From assembly GCA_021292165.1 (NCBI GenBank), contig CM037876.1, positions 207,102,200 through 207,166,199 of the forward strand: 64,000 nucleotides of DNA. The letters run 5' to 3'. The position numbers and the translations under genes were made by a program. Of the stretch, positions 22,933 to 34,349 are shown piece after piece. The stretch is from Shinisaurus crocodilurus (lineage: Eukaryota; Chordata; Lepidosauria; Squamata; Shinisauridae). The number at the start of each line of letters is the position of its first letter. The first letter of the stretch is position 1. The notes beneath the pieces are model-generated. The model saw only the letters and a list, made by a program, of their open reading frames with translations, was not told the origin of the DNA and did not search any database.

Positions 22933-24337
22933 CTGAAGAACAAGAATAAGGAGGTATTTCTCCTCTCTCTGCTAAAATAAAGTAGCTCCTATCCAGTGAA
23001 ATAGTTTTATAAGGCACTTAAAAAAAAAAAAAAACACCTAACAGGGCCAGATTGCAGCACCTTTATTCTGAAAGCAAGCTCAGTTTTCCCAAGCGTCTTG
23101 TTGTACTATTCCAGACAAAGGAACCCGGGGCTAAAGTCAAACTCCCAGTGGTATTGTCTGTGAAGAAAGGGGTTGATTCTCTCCAAACAGTTAATTAAGA
23201 GGAGACACATTTTCCTTTTTGCCCCAAGATCCCATTGCTGCTCTTAGACCCCGAGTCAGTCTTACATTTAAATGGCACTCCCCTAGGGTGCCTATGGCCT
23301 CTAGCCTCCAGAAGGCAATGCATGCTGCAGTACCTTCATTTGTACATCTCCAGGGTCTGAGGAAAAATAAATCTGCTGCTCCATCTGTTTTTTTCACACT
23401 GCAGCCTGGTTAGTGTTTTAGTCCCTTCATAGAAAGATTCCAGAAGGCCTCAAAGGAGCTTAACCCCATGCTTGTCTTATACATCTGTTGTGGCTTCAAT
23501 AGGATAAGTTGACTGGTTCCACCCCATAGTGTCAGTAAAGATTTCAGTAGCTGGTTCCTGGTAATAAAACTGATCATCAGAGATCAGAAAGCGAGTTTGT
23601 GATTGCACTGTTGCGCAAGGGTTTGGTCATGCAGAGTGCTGGATGAGGCTGCAGGTTAGTGGGAAGCCATCATTAAGGGAAAGACCAAAAGGTTCAGCAA
23701 TACATTGATGTGCTTTGTGTATAAAAACACAAAGCCACTGGATTCAATCCCTGGCATCTCCCAAGTAAAGGGGGCTTGGGTAGCAAGGCTAGAGAATTAC
23801 TGCTGCCTGTAACCTTTAGACCTCCTGGGATAGATGGACTATTGATCTGCTGGTGCAAGAGTCCGGCGGAGGCGGAGACATCTCTTTCGCTTTCCCTTAA
23901 AAATACCCATCCTCCCTAAATTAGCAACATAAATACTGAATTTCCATAAATGTCACAATTAACATTTCTGTGGTTTTCAGACAACTGGGCTTTTTTTGAA
24001 TCAGGAAAGGGGTAATTAACTCATGCCGCAAGGCATTCTAAAACAAAGAGGCCTGTTGATCAGCCAGGAAGGATGCTATCAGTCTTCCCAACCATTTCCC
24101 TTGCTTCCCTTAGTCTAAATTTTATCACTTGCTCCGCCACATACAAGTCTTGGATATTACTTCAGCCTCAAAATATATTACTTCAGTCTTCAGCTTTTGT
24201 TTCCCAAATAGGACTATTTTTATGCTGCAAACAACCTTTTGAAAGAAGGCAGCTGATGGATAATGAATGTACAGCCCTAAAAGCTGCTGGTTCTTCTCAT
24301 CCAAGTACTGCTAAAATGATATTTTGCACTGAATTAC
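22933..24337. other. OSBPL5 intron between coding exons 4 and 5
   Basis: 1,405 bp; contains a poly-A tract near 23020. No repeat recognised. Confidence 0.6.
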
Positions 24338-24439
24338 CTTGAGCCAATCTGCCATAATGACCACACTGGGATCTTTCAAAGCACTGAAGAGTTGCTTGGT
24401 GGCTCTTTTCTTCTCCTGCCTGTAATTTTTCTTCTGCAC
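24338..24439 (-). CDS. OSBPL5: OSBPL5 coding exon 4 (pre-PH helix and PH start)
   Basis: This is a 102-base, 34-codon phase 0-0 exon. It reads VQKKNYRQEKKRATKQLFSA, then LKDPSVVIMADWLK. The strongly basic YRQEKKRATKQL stretch and the DPSVV.MADWLK strand lead directly into the PH domain, as in ORP5 and ORP8. The acceptor is ATAACAG|GTG and the donor is AAG|GTAATT. An alternative AG six bases downstream would drop two residues. A full-length hAT transposon and an interrupted SINE lie only about 290 bases upstream, in the preceding intron. Confidence 0.93.
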
Positions 24440-24728
24440 CTGTTATACCATAGATATAAAACAGCATCCATGAGCATGTTTTCCCTCTTTCTCCTGTGCT
24501 AGCAAAAAGAGGGAGGAACATTGAGAAGGGAAAAAGAAACCTATACCATTCATTTAAAGCAGCAACCAGCATTGTAGGAAAGTCACTGGAAGTTTATGCA
24601 GCATCCACTGCAACAGCAACTGGAATTGGATGGGCACTTTTTTTTTCTTTTTGTTAAATTGCGATTGATTTTGGCTTCTTACTCAATGCAGTTCCGCTGC
24701 CACTTTGAGCAAATCTTTTTCCCTCAAA

Positions 24729-24769
24729 GAGCCAATGTATCATAGTGGATTAAATAGAAGTGCCAGACT
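24729..24769 (+). mobile_element. SINE head interrupted by hAT (left part)
   Basis: GAGCCAATGTATCATAGTGG and following bases equal the first 41 bases of the Sauria-type SINE. It continues at 26824 after the hAT insertion. Confidence 0.88.
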
Positions 24770-25070
24770 CAGGGCTGGATTAAGAGCATTATGGGCCTGG
24801 TGCTGAGGATTTTGGTGAGCCTTTTTATGGAAATAAATAAAATGAAGACGCAATTTTATATTAAAACAAATTAAATATTTTAATTACCATTAAAGTGCCA
24901 AAACAGAAACATATTGAAAATATTTCTTTTTTTGTAAACAATAAGCTTGTTAACTCACTAAAACCGTTATAAATAGAACATTCACAACAACCATTTTTAA
25001 ATAAACATAAACCATATAAACAATTTAAATATAAGTGTATGATGTTTGGCTCATAAAAATTTGTTCCTTA

Positions 25071-25116
<46 letters not shown>

Positions 25117-25272
25117 GCATCATAATCAATACAGCCTGCGTTATGATTATGGTGCAGAGAGTAACTCTTGAAATAAATAGCAACCACTAGTTTTAAACAC
25201 ACAAACAGGTTATTCACTGAACTCTAACCTGCATTTAAACTAAATGAATCAAGCTGGTAGATTAAAATAAAA

Positions 25273-25680
25273 TTACACATTAACTTTTCTTGCTTTTTTA
25301 CTTGCAAATTCCTCAATTGTAGAATCAAGATTAAGCTCGTTCAGCAAACCATTTTCAATGCACAACAGAGAGAGCGCATTTAAACGCTCCTGACCCATGG
25401 AAGACCTTAGTTCATTTTTCACATGTTTTAATGCTGAAAATGAACACTCACCACTGCAGTTGCTGACCATTAAACACAAATACATGCGGAGGGTCACAAA
25501 TGTATTTGGAAATGCACCGACTAGAGATTGTGCAATCATAAAACTTGTACATTTGTGTTTCTTGACTCCCATGAATGTCTTGATTTGCAGTGGAAGATTG
25601 GTACATTTTGAAAATAGATGAAAACTGTACAATTTCGTCTGCAAACAGGGGTTCAAGATCTTCAGGATATTTTGACACAA
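25273..25680 (-). pseudogene. hAT transposase C-terminal remnant, family 1
   Basis: This 135-residue open segment ends near the A terminus of the element. It contains SGECSFSALKHVKNELRSSM, then GQERLNALSLLCIE, the C-terminal hAT dimerisation signature found in hAT transposases and host ZMYM1-like proteins. Upstream catalytic domains are missing or too degraded to recognise. The reading-frame end and the A end lie about 500 bp apart, as expected for a 3' UTR. Non-functional fragment. Confidence 0.85.
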
Positions 25681-25827
25681 GTGTAGTGGCTCTGGAACGT
25701 AGACTATCAGCTGCTAGAGTGCATATTTCTGATACAGCCCTCTCAGCCCTGCCGTTAACCGGGCCGGGGTTAGGGCTAGGTCAGTGAGAAGGGGGAGGGG
25801 GTGTCAGGCAAGTGAGCAGGCCTCCTG

Positions 25828-25940
25828 GGGCCCTCCAGATGTTTTGCACTGCTGCAACCCCATAAGCCCCGACTATTGGTCATGTTAGCTAGGGCTTATG
25901 GGAGTTGTAGTCCAAAACATCTGGAGGGTAGCAGGTGGCC
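25828..25940. mobile_element. hAT MITE 'CCCTCCAGATGTTTT' nested in hAT
   Basis: Arms GGGCCCTCCAGATGTTTTGC and TAGTCCAAAACATCTGGAGG flank a centre with GGTCATGTTAGCTAGGGC. Common vertebrate hairpin family with many copies in this window. Confidence 0.75.
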
Positions 25941-26760
25941 TCCCGCGGAGCAATCTTTTGATCAGGGAGTGTTTGAGGGTTCAGGCGAATAAACAGGCTG
26001 TGCAGCGGCAGCAGCAGCAGCGGGGCCCACCCCGGGAAATGCCGGCCTGGCTGCCTGGCCCACCTGCGGGGGGGGGGGGCGCCGGCGCGCAACAGCAAGT
26101 CCCGCTCTCGAGCCCGGGGCAAGGCGCTGCGGACAAGGCCGGCCGCCTCCCTCCCTCCCGCCCTCGCTCGCCGGCCCTTGGCTTCGGGCCCGCTGCACAG
26201 GCCAGACCGCGTCACGGCGCTTCCCCTGCAGGGGCCCCCGCGCTTCGGGCCCTCGGCGGGGCTTCCGTGTGGAGCGGGCTGGCGGCGCGCTGCGAGACAC
26301 ACCGACCGGGCCTCCCCCGTCCCCGCGCAACAACCTCTCCGTCCCCTGGAGACGCCCCTCGGAAGGCGCCGCCTGCCCGGAGGGATCCCGCGCAGCCAAA
26401 ACATACCACGGAGCGCAGCCCCGGAGAGCGCGCAAAAGGCCGAATTGAGCAGGCAGCCGGAGAAGGGGGAGGCGGCGGCGGGCAGGCGCTGTGCCTCTGC
26501 CTCTGCCCAGGACGCGCTGCCCGATTGCCGCCAGTGCCACGGGGCGACGGAGGCGGCTGGCCAACGCGTTCGTCGCCTGCTCGCCCCGGCCCCCGCAGGC
26601 GGCAGCGCGTCTGGCCGCGCAGCGCAGGGGGCGGAGCCAGGCAGGCAGGCGGCCGGGCGGGGCGGAGCTGGACTGGCCCCGCCCTGTTGGCGGCGGGGCG
26701 GGGCGAGCGGCCCGCAAGCCTCCGGGGAGCAGGCTGGACAGAGGCGCGTCCCTATTGTGG
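25930..26760. other. CpG-rich block inside hAT family 1
   Basis: About 830 bp of very GC-rich sequence with many CpG, several GGGCGG/GGGGCGG Sp1-type boxes (about 26630-26705) and long spurious open frames on both strands. It lies at the presumed 5' end of the minus-strand transposase, so it could be a promoter/first-exon island or captured host DNA. The equivalent region of other family-1 copies has unrelated sequence. Confidence 0.7.
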
Positions 26761-26823
26761 GCCTATTTTGTGGTAGGGGCCTGGAGCTGCAGCTCCAATA
26801 GCCCTTATCTTAATCCGGCCCTG

Positions 26824-26998
26824 GCCAGACTAGGAACAGGGAGACCCAGGTTCAAATCCCCACTTGCCCATCAAGCTCAGTGGGTGACCTTGTGCCAGTC
26901 ACACCTACCCAATAGGGTTCTTGTGTGGATAAACCACAGGGAGGACAACTTACGCTGCCCTGAGCTCTTCGGAGGAAGGGCAGAATTAAAAAAATGTA
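26824..26998 (+). mobile_element. SINE interrupted by hAT (right part)
   Basis: It continues the SINE after the target duplication: CCAGGTTCAAATCCCCACTT, AAGCTCAGTGGGTGACCTTG and a diverged tail ending near AAAAAAATGTAAT. Confidence 0.88.
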
Positions 26999-27006
26999 AT
27001 CATCAT

Positions 27007-27781
27007 TGTGGAGAAAGCCTGCGCACCCACAGTGGCATGAACCCCAACATAGTTTCCCCTTAGCGACCACACGTAGTTCCCCCTGACAACTCCTGTCTGC
27101 ATAATCCCCCACCAGGGGGGAAAACAGGAGATGCAGGTCTGGCCAGACAGGTATACAATAGGGAAACATCTACCCGAATCCACAAGAGGACACATGGATC
27201 ATCAGGAGGTAAAGGGCAGTCTCAAAGAGCAGCAAAGTATCCCCTGAAGGCACCGGTAACTGCCAGACGTCATCTTTCCCGGGGCAGGAATAAGCCCACC
27301 TGATCGGCAAGGGGCGGGAGAGGGGGAGGGACGGGGTAGAAAACCCCTCTACCCACCCGAAAAGGTTGTTGGGAACCTGGATGAGCTGACAACATCCAAG
27401 TCCAGCTCCGGCTGGGTCAAGCAGTTCTCTTCTCTGAGCCGGCGGGCTCGGAGTCAGGCTAGAAGCTGTACGGTATAAAGTCTTTGGGCTAAGGTAACGC
27501 TTTGCTACAATATGCTAGCCTGGGAACCAAGTCATTCATAGATCTGAGGTCACGACCAGGTCTTGTTTATGTATAGTATTCCTAGAAGTCTATTAGTTCC
27601 GCTCCATTTAACCTGTAGTAAATAAAGTGTCTATTCTTTGATGCGAATAGGCTCCTGTGCTTCCTTTAAGCTGTGTACGAGTTTAAACCGTGTACACTTG
27701 CTTTAACGGGCTGTATCTCAGTGCCGGTTAACCCGTTAAGTGCCGAACTCACACAGAAGACCCAGTTGCTGGTCTTCCACA
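27007..27781 (+). mobile_element. Solo LTR, copy 2
   Basis: It starts TGTGGAGAAAGCC and ends GGTCTTCCACA, a short TGTGG/CCACA inverted end. It aligns with 5593-6405. A TATAAA-like GGTATAAAGTC (about 27471) and the polyadenylation signal AATAAA near 27621 suit an LTR. The flanks ATCAT and ACCAT could be an imperfect 5-bp duplication in the (CAT)n context. No internal region or primer site is present. Confidence 0.8.
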
Positions 27782-27783
27782 AC

Positions 27784-27835
27784 CATCATCATCATCATCA
27801 TCATCATCATCACCACCACCACCACCACCACCACA
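27784..27835. repeat. (CAT)n(CAC)n microsatellite
   Basis: Ten or so CAT units grade into CAC units; gives a spurious polyhistidine frame. Confidence 0.95.
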
Positions 27836-27965
27836 TTTTTGGATCGCCCATCTGGCCGGTCACCCGGCCACCCTGGGCGATGTACAATAGAATAAAATAC
27901 AGTAATAAAACACAATTAAAACAGTATAAGATTAAAACACAATTAAAACAGTATATACTGTAAAG
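27836..27965 (-). mobile_element. L2-like LINE 3' end, antisense
   Basis: GGATCGCCCATCTGGCCGGT and CACCCGGCCACCCTGGGCGA are the reverse of the LINE 3' terminus at 19040-19075. Confidence 0.88.
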
Positions 27966-28867
27966 GGAGAAACATGCTAAGCGAAAAGCACGTCAAACGA
28001 ATCCTTTACAGGACCATCTTCGATCTGGTAACCTGTGTCCTCACTGTGGGAAGCTGTGTGGATCTAGAATTGGCCTCCACAGTCACTTACGGACCCATCG
28101 CTAGAGTCTACACAATCTTCTTTAGAATTTCCTCCTTTTATAATTTTCTTTTTGTAATTTTATCCTGGAAGACAATCTTACTCGGTCACGAGTGATCGCC
28201 TACTACTACCCTGATTGCCTACTACTTTGGTGTCTTGACTTCACATGTGGATACTAGCTCCCTGAAAACCTGACTTGCAAATCAGGAGCCAGCCTAAGAA
28301 ATGCACATTCTCTCCTCTCTGGAGCAATTACCACCCCACCATCCCGTCTCATCCCTTCCCTTCCCATCCCAGCATTAACCATGTGTGCACTGACACAAGC
28401 CGTGGTAGCTTCAGGAACCAGAATTTTTAAAATATGGTTTGAAGTGGATTTGTAAATCATGGTTTTGAGGGGACCTGGTTTGTATTTAATCATGGTTTGC
28501 TTTGGTGCACATCTAAGGCAAGACAATGGTTAATGCAAAGAAGGGTAGGAAGAAAGTTGCCCTGGGGGGTGGGGGAGGGGGTGAGGGAGGGGGTGCACTC
28601 CCAAGGCTGGCTCCTGACCAAGTAATAATGGTAGCCCTTGGTGCAATTGGTAGGAAATATGCTTCTCCTGGACATTAATGGATCCCTTCCACCGTGTCAG
28701 AGTGGATTAACCCATTATAGCGGCAAACATGTGTAAGATCAATTCAGATGACTGAAGTAAACAAGACAAAGCTATATGCTGTTTAGGAAGGCAAAACCTC
28801 TTGTGGTTTCTAGCCAGATTCCTGGGAGAAAAATTTATCCTAACCCTAATATGGTCAGCATTTAGCC
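27966..28867. other. OSBPL5 intron, no feature recognised
   Basis: ATGGTTTG-type repeats near 28430-28500 resemble degraded MITE arms. Nothing else supported. Confidence 0.35.
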
Positions 28868-29012
28868 CAGGCATGGGCAACTTGAGGCCCTCCAGATGTT
28901 CTGGCCTACGACTCCCATCATCTGGCCTACGACTTCACCATTGGCTATGCTGGCTAGGGCTGATGGGAGTTGTAGGCCAGCACATCTGGAGGGCCACAAC
29001 TTGCCTATCTTT
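28868..29012. mobile_element. hAT MITE 'CCCTCCAGATG'
   Basis: CAGGCATGGGCAACTTGAGG and TGATGGGAGTTGTAGGCCAG arms. The centre holds a local repeat of CATCTGGCCTACGACT. Confidence 0.78.
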
Positions 29013-29295
29013 CATTAGACTCTCTGGAGTATGAAATAAAATTCCATCCGCAGAGCCTCCCCAATATCCAAGTTTTATTAAACGATAATTTTGAGCAATG
29101 CAATTTGAATGTTTTGAATTAAAGGAATTAAGTAGAAATCCAGACCTGGGAATATTTCCCATTTTAATACCTATCAGGCAAGACTAATGAATGCTTCTAT
29201 TAGTCAACAGCAACGTTTATTATATTTTCAAATCCCAAGGGTTAGCAGTTTACTGTGGTCATGAAGGCACAACAAATTTAATGTATTTGTATATC

Positions 29296-29431
29296 TAGCC
29301 TTCGTCAGCCTCGAGCCCTCCAGATGTTTTGGACTTCAAATTCCATCTGACCCAGCCAGCATGGCCAATGGACAGGAATTCTAGGAGCTGTAGTCCAATA
29401 TATCTGAAAGCCACCAGGTTTGGGAAGGCTG
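29296..29431. mobile_element. hAT MITE 'CCCTCCAGATG', diverged
   Basis: Arms CGAGCCCTCCAGATGTTTTG and AGGTTTGGGAAGGCTG around CCAGCATGGCCAATGG. Confidence 0.72.
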
Positions 29432-29529
29432 GTCTAGCCTCATTGGATTTCTACAACTGCCCTTACTAGATGGGGTCCATGACTCTCTGGATCGTGCTGC
29501 ACACACAACTGTGTAGTATGTGCCTACAA

Positions 29530-31635
29530 TCAGGTATATTTAGGGGCAGTGAGGGCGGCAAAGAAACAACATCTCACTGCCTCTATTCAATCTTCTATTT
29601 GCTGCCCGGCTGAGCTTTTTAGGGTTGTCCAGGGCCTATTATATTCTGGCCCCAAGGACATCCTGGATCCATCTGAGGCCCGCTGTGATATATTTGCTAG
29701 GCACTTCCAGGAAAAAAGCTCTTGCATCCGCTGGGACTTGGACTCCAATGTTATAGCAGTTGAATCAGGTAAGGTACCCAGAGCACAGCCTAGTCATGTT
29801 TTCTTGGATGAGTTTCAGTTCGTACAGCTTGAGGCTGTTGACAAGGTGCTTGGACAGGTTCGTGCAATCACTTCTAAACTGGATCCTTGCCCCTCTTGGC
29901 TTATAAAATCCAGCAGTGAGGGAACAGCCAGCTGGGCCAGGGAGGTGATCAATGCCTCTTGCAAGAGGGAGTGGTTCCATGCCGCTTGAAAGAAGCGGTG
30001 GTGAGGCCACTCCTGAAGACACCCTCTCTGGACCCGTAAGTTCTTAACAACTTTAGGCCAGTAGCAAATGTTCCTTTCCTGGGCAAGGTCCTTGAGTGGG
30101 TGATGGCCAACCAGCTCCAGGCATTCTTGGATGAGACTGATTATCTGGATCCATTTCAGTTGGGGTTTAGGCCTGGTTTTGGCACAGAAACAGCTTTGGT
30201 CGCCCTGTATGATGACCTATGTCGGGAGAGAGACAGGGGGAGTGTGACCCTGTTGATACTCCTAGATCTCTCAGTGGCTTTTGATACCATCGACCAGGGT
30301 ATCCTTCTGGGGTATCCTTCAGCTAAGTTAGGAGTGGGGGGGGGGGTACTGCATTGCAGTGGTTCCACTCCAACTTGGATGGATGGCTCCAGAAAGTGGT
30401 GCTTGTGGAATACTGTTCGGCCCCATGGACTCTCTAGTATGGAGTTCCACAGGGGTCGGTCTTATCCCCCATGCTATTCAATATCTACATGAAACCACTG
30501 AGTGTAGGGTCATCCGGAGTTTTGGAGTGTGTTGCCATCAGTACGCTGATGACACGCAGCTCTATTTCTCCTTTTCATCTTCAGCAGGTGAGGCTGGGGA
30601 AGTGCTGAATCGGTGCCTGTCTGCGACAATGGACTGGATATGGGCTAACAAACTGAAGCTCAATCCAGACAAGGCTGAGATGCTGTTAGTGGGTGGTTCC
30701 TCTGACCGGATGGAGGGTGTTCAACCTGTTCTGGATGGGGTTGCACTCCCCTTGAAGGAGAAGGTCCGTAGCTTGGGGGTCCTCCTGGAGCCATCATTGT
30801 CACTTGAGGCTCAAGTGGCCTCAGTGGCAAGGAGTGCCTTCTACCAGCTTTGCCTGGTGGCCCAACTATGCCCCTATATGGACAGGGATAGCCTGGTTTC
30901 AGTAATCTATGCTCTGGTAATCTCAAAGCTTGACTATTGCAGTGCACTCTTCGTGGGGCTGCCCTTGAAGACTGTTCAGAAGATGCAGCTTGTACAAAAT
31001 GCAGCAGCCAGATTAATAACTGGGACCAGGAGGTCTGAACATATAACACCAGTTCTGGCCCGCTTACACTGGCTGCCTATATGCTTCCAAGACTGATTCA
31101 ATGTGCTGGTTTTAACCTATAAAGCCCTACATGGCTTGGGACTGCAATACCTGATAGAACACCTCTCCCAACCACAATCTACCCAGACACTACGCTCAAT
31201 ATCTGGGGCCTTCCCCTGACTGCCACCCCCGAGGGAGGCTTGGAAGGCGGCAACAAGTGGAAGGGCCTTTTTTGTGGTAGCACCCCAACTGTGGAACAAG
31301 CTCCACACTTAGACCTGCCTGGCACCAACTTTACTATTCTTTCGGTGCCAGGTTAAGACTTCCCTCTATGCCGAGGTATTTAACAGCTTCAAATAGTACA
31401 TGGGGGGGGGGGGGTTATGTCACCTTTTCAACTGGTTTAGTTTTATTACTTTGTTCTTAGCTATTTACGTACGTCATTTTAAAATTGTTTTTAAATGTGT
31501 AGTAGTGCAATTTTTATGATGTTTTTATTGTTTGTATTTTATATTGTATTTTACTGTATTTTGTAATTGTTGTAAACTGCCCAGAGAGCTTTGGCTATTG
31601 GGCAGTATAGAAATAAAATAAATAACAACAACAAC
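29530..31635 (+). pseudogene. Decayed L2-like LINE reverse transcriptase
   Basis: The order of blocks matches the LINE at 16407-19103 but in several frames: SKLDPCPSWLIKSS, DYLDPFQLGFRPGFGTETAL, LLDLSVAFDTIDQ, HQYADDTQLYFSF (YADD near 30541), LNPDKAEMLLVGG, LDYCSALFVGLPLKTVQKMQ and HITPVLARLHWLPI. Multiple frameshifts and stops break it. The 3' end (GTAAACTGCCCAGAGAGC, TTGGCTATTGGGCAGTATAG, then AATAAA-type repeats and (CAA)n) is a different subfamily terminus from the younger copy. Clearly inactive and older. Confidence 0.9.
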
Positions 31636-32936
31636 TGGCCTTTGGCAATAAGAGCCCCTCCCCTCACCCTAGGGCCAGTGCTTTTAAAACATCGGGAGAC
31701 TTCAAAAACAGCTCCTGATGCAGGGCAAACCAAAAGCCAAAGAACCCAGGTCCCCTGGCATCTCCATCTCAGGTAACATAGCAGGAAAGACTTCTTCCCA
31801 AAACTCTAGAAAGCTGCTACCAGCAGAACTAAGCTTTACTGAGCCAGCTGGCCTAGTGACTAGACCCACTACAACAGCGCTGGGGAACTGTTTCTGGGTG
31901 GGGTGGGGGGCAGATGACCCCATACACCCAGCCCTCTGTAGGCCAAATGACATCAGTGGGTGGAAGCCACGCCTCCGATGTCATTTGGTACCTGGCTGAA
32001 TCCCGCAGTCCCTTCACTGTGCATAGGCTTTCCCTGGCCTTGCAGTGACTACAAGGCAACTTCATGTACACTGTGATCTTTTTATTTGATTTAGGGCAAT
32101 GCTAAGGGCGTTTTGGAAACATGCAGTTACATGTAAAGTCATCCTGGTCATTTGAGGGCCGCCTTTGGGGATCGTAACCAGATTTAAGTCAAGGTTATTT
32201 GATTTGGAAACATTGCTTGGTATGCAAGGACATTTTCTGGCATGAAAAATAATAGAGAGTTTCATGGCATTGTGTGCATGGCAGGGTTGCCTGCCTGTGG
32301 CAACCTGAGATTAGGAAGGCATTCATCCCCTCTTCTTTCTAGGACAACTGCTTAATAAGCCTGTGAGGTGAGTGGGAACTGCTTTTCTTTGTCTGATTCA
32401 ACTTGCTTGCCAACGTGGAGCCATTTACTTTGAGAGTCCGTGTGTGTTGTGTGTGTGTGTGTGTGTAGGGGTACTTCTATTATATATTTATTGCACACCA
32501 TTGCTGCAATTGGATTCTTAATCTGCAGAGAGGGAAATTTAAAGAGTAATCTGCAATTCATTTTTAAAGCAGTTCCTTTGCAATTCTTGCCTGGTCCCTG
32601 TGAATGCAGGGAATTTACTCTCTATATTTGTAATGTTAGTAATGTAATGCAACAAATGTAATGCATTTGTGTCAACTGGATCTATGCATATCTACTCAGA
32701 AGTAAGTCTCACTGAGTTCAACAGGACAGACGCAAGTAAGTATGTATAGGACTGCAGTCTCAATTTAGATGTATTAGTATGCCTCCTCTGGAGTTTTAAG
32801 GATCATATTTTAAAATAATTGTACAGACCGCATCATTCCAGTATAATTTCTTCTCTGGGCTGACCTGACTGGGGAGGGCTGGCACACACACACCCCACTC
32901 ACTTATCAACACAAGATCTCTGGGTATGGGCTGTAT
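31636..32936. other. OSBPL5 intron with a (TG)n tract
   Basis: (TG)n lies at about 32442-32466 and an 'AGTAAG' MITE relative at about 32678-32762 (ATCTACTCAGAAGTAAGTCT). No exon. Confidence 0.45.
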
Positions 32937-33072
32937 CAGCCTTCCTCAATCTGGTGCCTTCCAAATGTTTTGGATTTCAAATCCCATCTTCCCCAGCCAA
33001 CAGGGCCAATGGTCAGGAATTCTGGGAGTTGTAGTTCAAAACATCTGGAGGGCACCAGGCTGGGGAAGGCTG
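32937..33072. mobile_element. hAT MITE 'CAGCCTTCC...CCTCCAGATG'
   Basis: The ends are CAGCCTTCCTCAATCTGGTG and CAGGCTGGGGAAGGCTG. The flanks GGCTGTAT and GATTATAT match at 5 of 8 positions and all three differences are transitions, as expected for a decayed duplication. Confidence 0.8.
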
Positions 33073-33823
33073 GATTATATTGAAAGATAATGTTCTGCTT
33101 TTGTGATGTTCTGATGGAATCCTCCATTTGCACCTCCACCACTTTTAATTAAGTAGCACAGGTACTGGCCACACCATTGTAGCTGAATTCCACAAGAAAG
33201 CAATTCCCAGTTTCTCAAATAAGGGTTAGCCTGAAAAAACCCAGTTTCGGTTTTGTTGTGTATATCCCCACAACTGCTGCCAGCTACAGTGTTAATAATA
33301 CCGCCCCCCCCCATGTGATATTTGTGATGCAGGGACTACTGTGAGACCTCAAACAAAGATTTGAATTATTTAAATAGTGGGAAGGTTCTTCTGGGAAAAT
33401 ATAGCAAAATAGGTCTCCTTTGCATGTTGAAGCTTGTATTTTGATTTATTTAAAGCAAACCAATCCACAGCGGAACAAAGAGCGGTATAAAATCTGGACC
33501 TGACAAAATGCTGCAGAGTCATGACCCTTGAACCAAGGGAAATAGGTTCACGTCTCTCAGGGGAATAACTTCCCACACAACTAGGGTGCTTCCAGATAAG
33601 CCTTTGATGGTGCCATCATCCTGCTTCATTCAAGGAGGTTTAAGGGGGGGGGGAGCAATGTCTTCTACTTGTGACCCTCTCGTGCTTTCTTACTGCTTCT
33701 TCCATCTTTTTCCTTAATGCAGAAAATTGCTTAAGTAGAAAAAGACAGACCAGTTCACAATACCTTCTAGTGCTAGGAGCCCCGCATCTGGAAACACCCT
33801 ACGATGAATCTTCTTTCACCTAC
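33073..33823. other. OSBPL5 intron, no feature recognised
   Basis: A few homopolymer runs only. Confidence 0.4.
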
Positions 33824-33904
33824 CTTCAACGTCTCTTTTTTGTTGTTTTTGCCAGTAGGAGATACACACTCTTTATCAGAGCCATTGCAAAATTTGTACT
33901 CCGT
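33824..33904 (-). CDS. OSBPL5: OSBPL5 coding exon 3
   Basis: This is an 81-base, 27-codon phase 0-0 exon between TTGTAG and a GTAGGT donor. It reads TEYKFCNGSDKECVSPTG, then KNNKKETLK. The CNGSDKECVSPT block is the diagnostic OSBPL5 segment between the N-terminal linker and the PH domain. Compared with the mammalian protein the exon begins slightly later, so the linker is a few residues shorter here. Both neighbours also meet it in phase 0. Confidence 0.91.
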
Positions 33905-34349
33905 CTACAATGAAAGGAATTGGAATGAGTTAAATACTTAAGATAAAAATAAAATGCAAGGGGGGGAAAGCAATAACCATCTAAATCATCAATTGGAGAA
34001 AAGACAATACTGAAGAAATACCAAGATATACTCATTTCTCTCACATACAGAATGACTTTTTGCAGCAAGGCAGGGATGGGTTAGACAACAGAACCAGGGG
34101 CAGAAGAAGCCATGGTTACCAGTCATAACCCAGACTACCAGCAGTGGCTTGGGGCACTGACTTGGATGAAGAGGGGCTGGCTGAATCAGTAGCACCAGAG
34201 AAGCACAGAGAACCTGCAGAAGCACCCAATCCAAGCCATGACCCTGAGCTCTGCAACCAGGAGCCATCAGAACATGAGATCTCCAAACCTGAGATCCCTG
34301 ACTCAGGAATGCCCCCTTGAAACTGCAGCCCTGAGCTCAATCCCACAAA

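Larger units (their letters stand above)
24770..26823 (-). mobile_element. hAT element, family 1, complete ends
   Basis: The terminal inverted repeats CAGGGCTGGATTAAG and CTTAATCCGGCCCTG are flanked by an exact 8-bp duplication, GCCAGACT (24762-24769 and 26824-26831). The left roughly 290 bp (A end, AGCATTATGGGCCTGGTGCT) recurs at 57113 and 57912. The right roughly 70 bp (B end, GGGGCCTGGAGCTGCAGCTC) recurs at 59633-59702 and, inverted, at 55568-55637. The 2,054-bp element holds a transposase C-terminal remnant on the minus strand, an (ATT)n tract at about 25069-25116, a nested MITE and a CpG-rich block. The A-end copies differ at only a few sites, so the family was active fairly recently. 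Confidence 0.95.

Noticed and set aside
25898..26801. Frames of 200-290 residues on both strands
   Set aside because: Several overlapping frames on both strands in very GC-rich DNA inside a hAT element; proline/arginine/alanine-rich with no domain.
27784..27835. Polyhistidine frame
   Set aside because: (CAT)n(CAC)n microsatellite.
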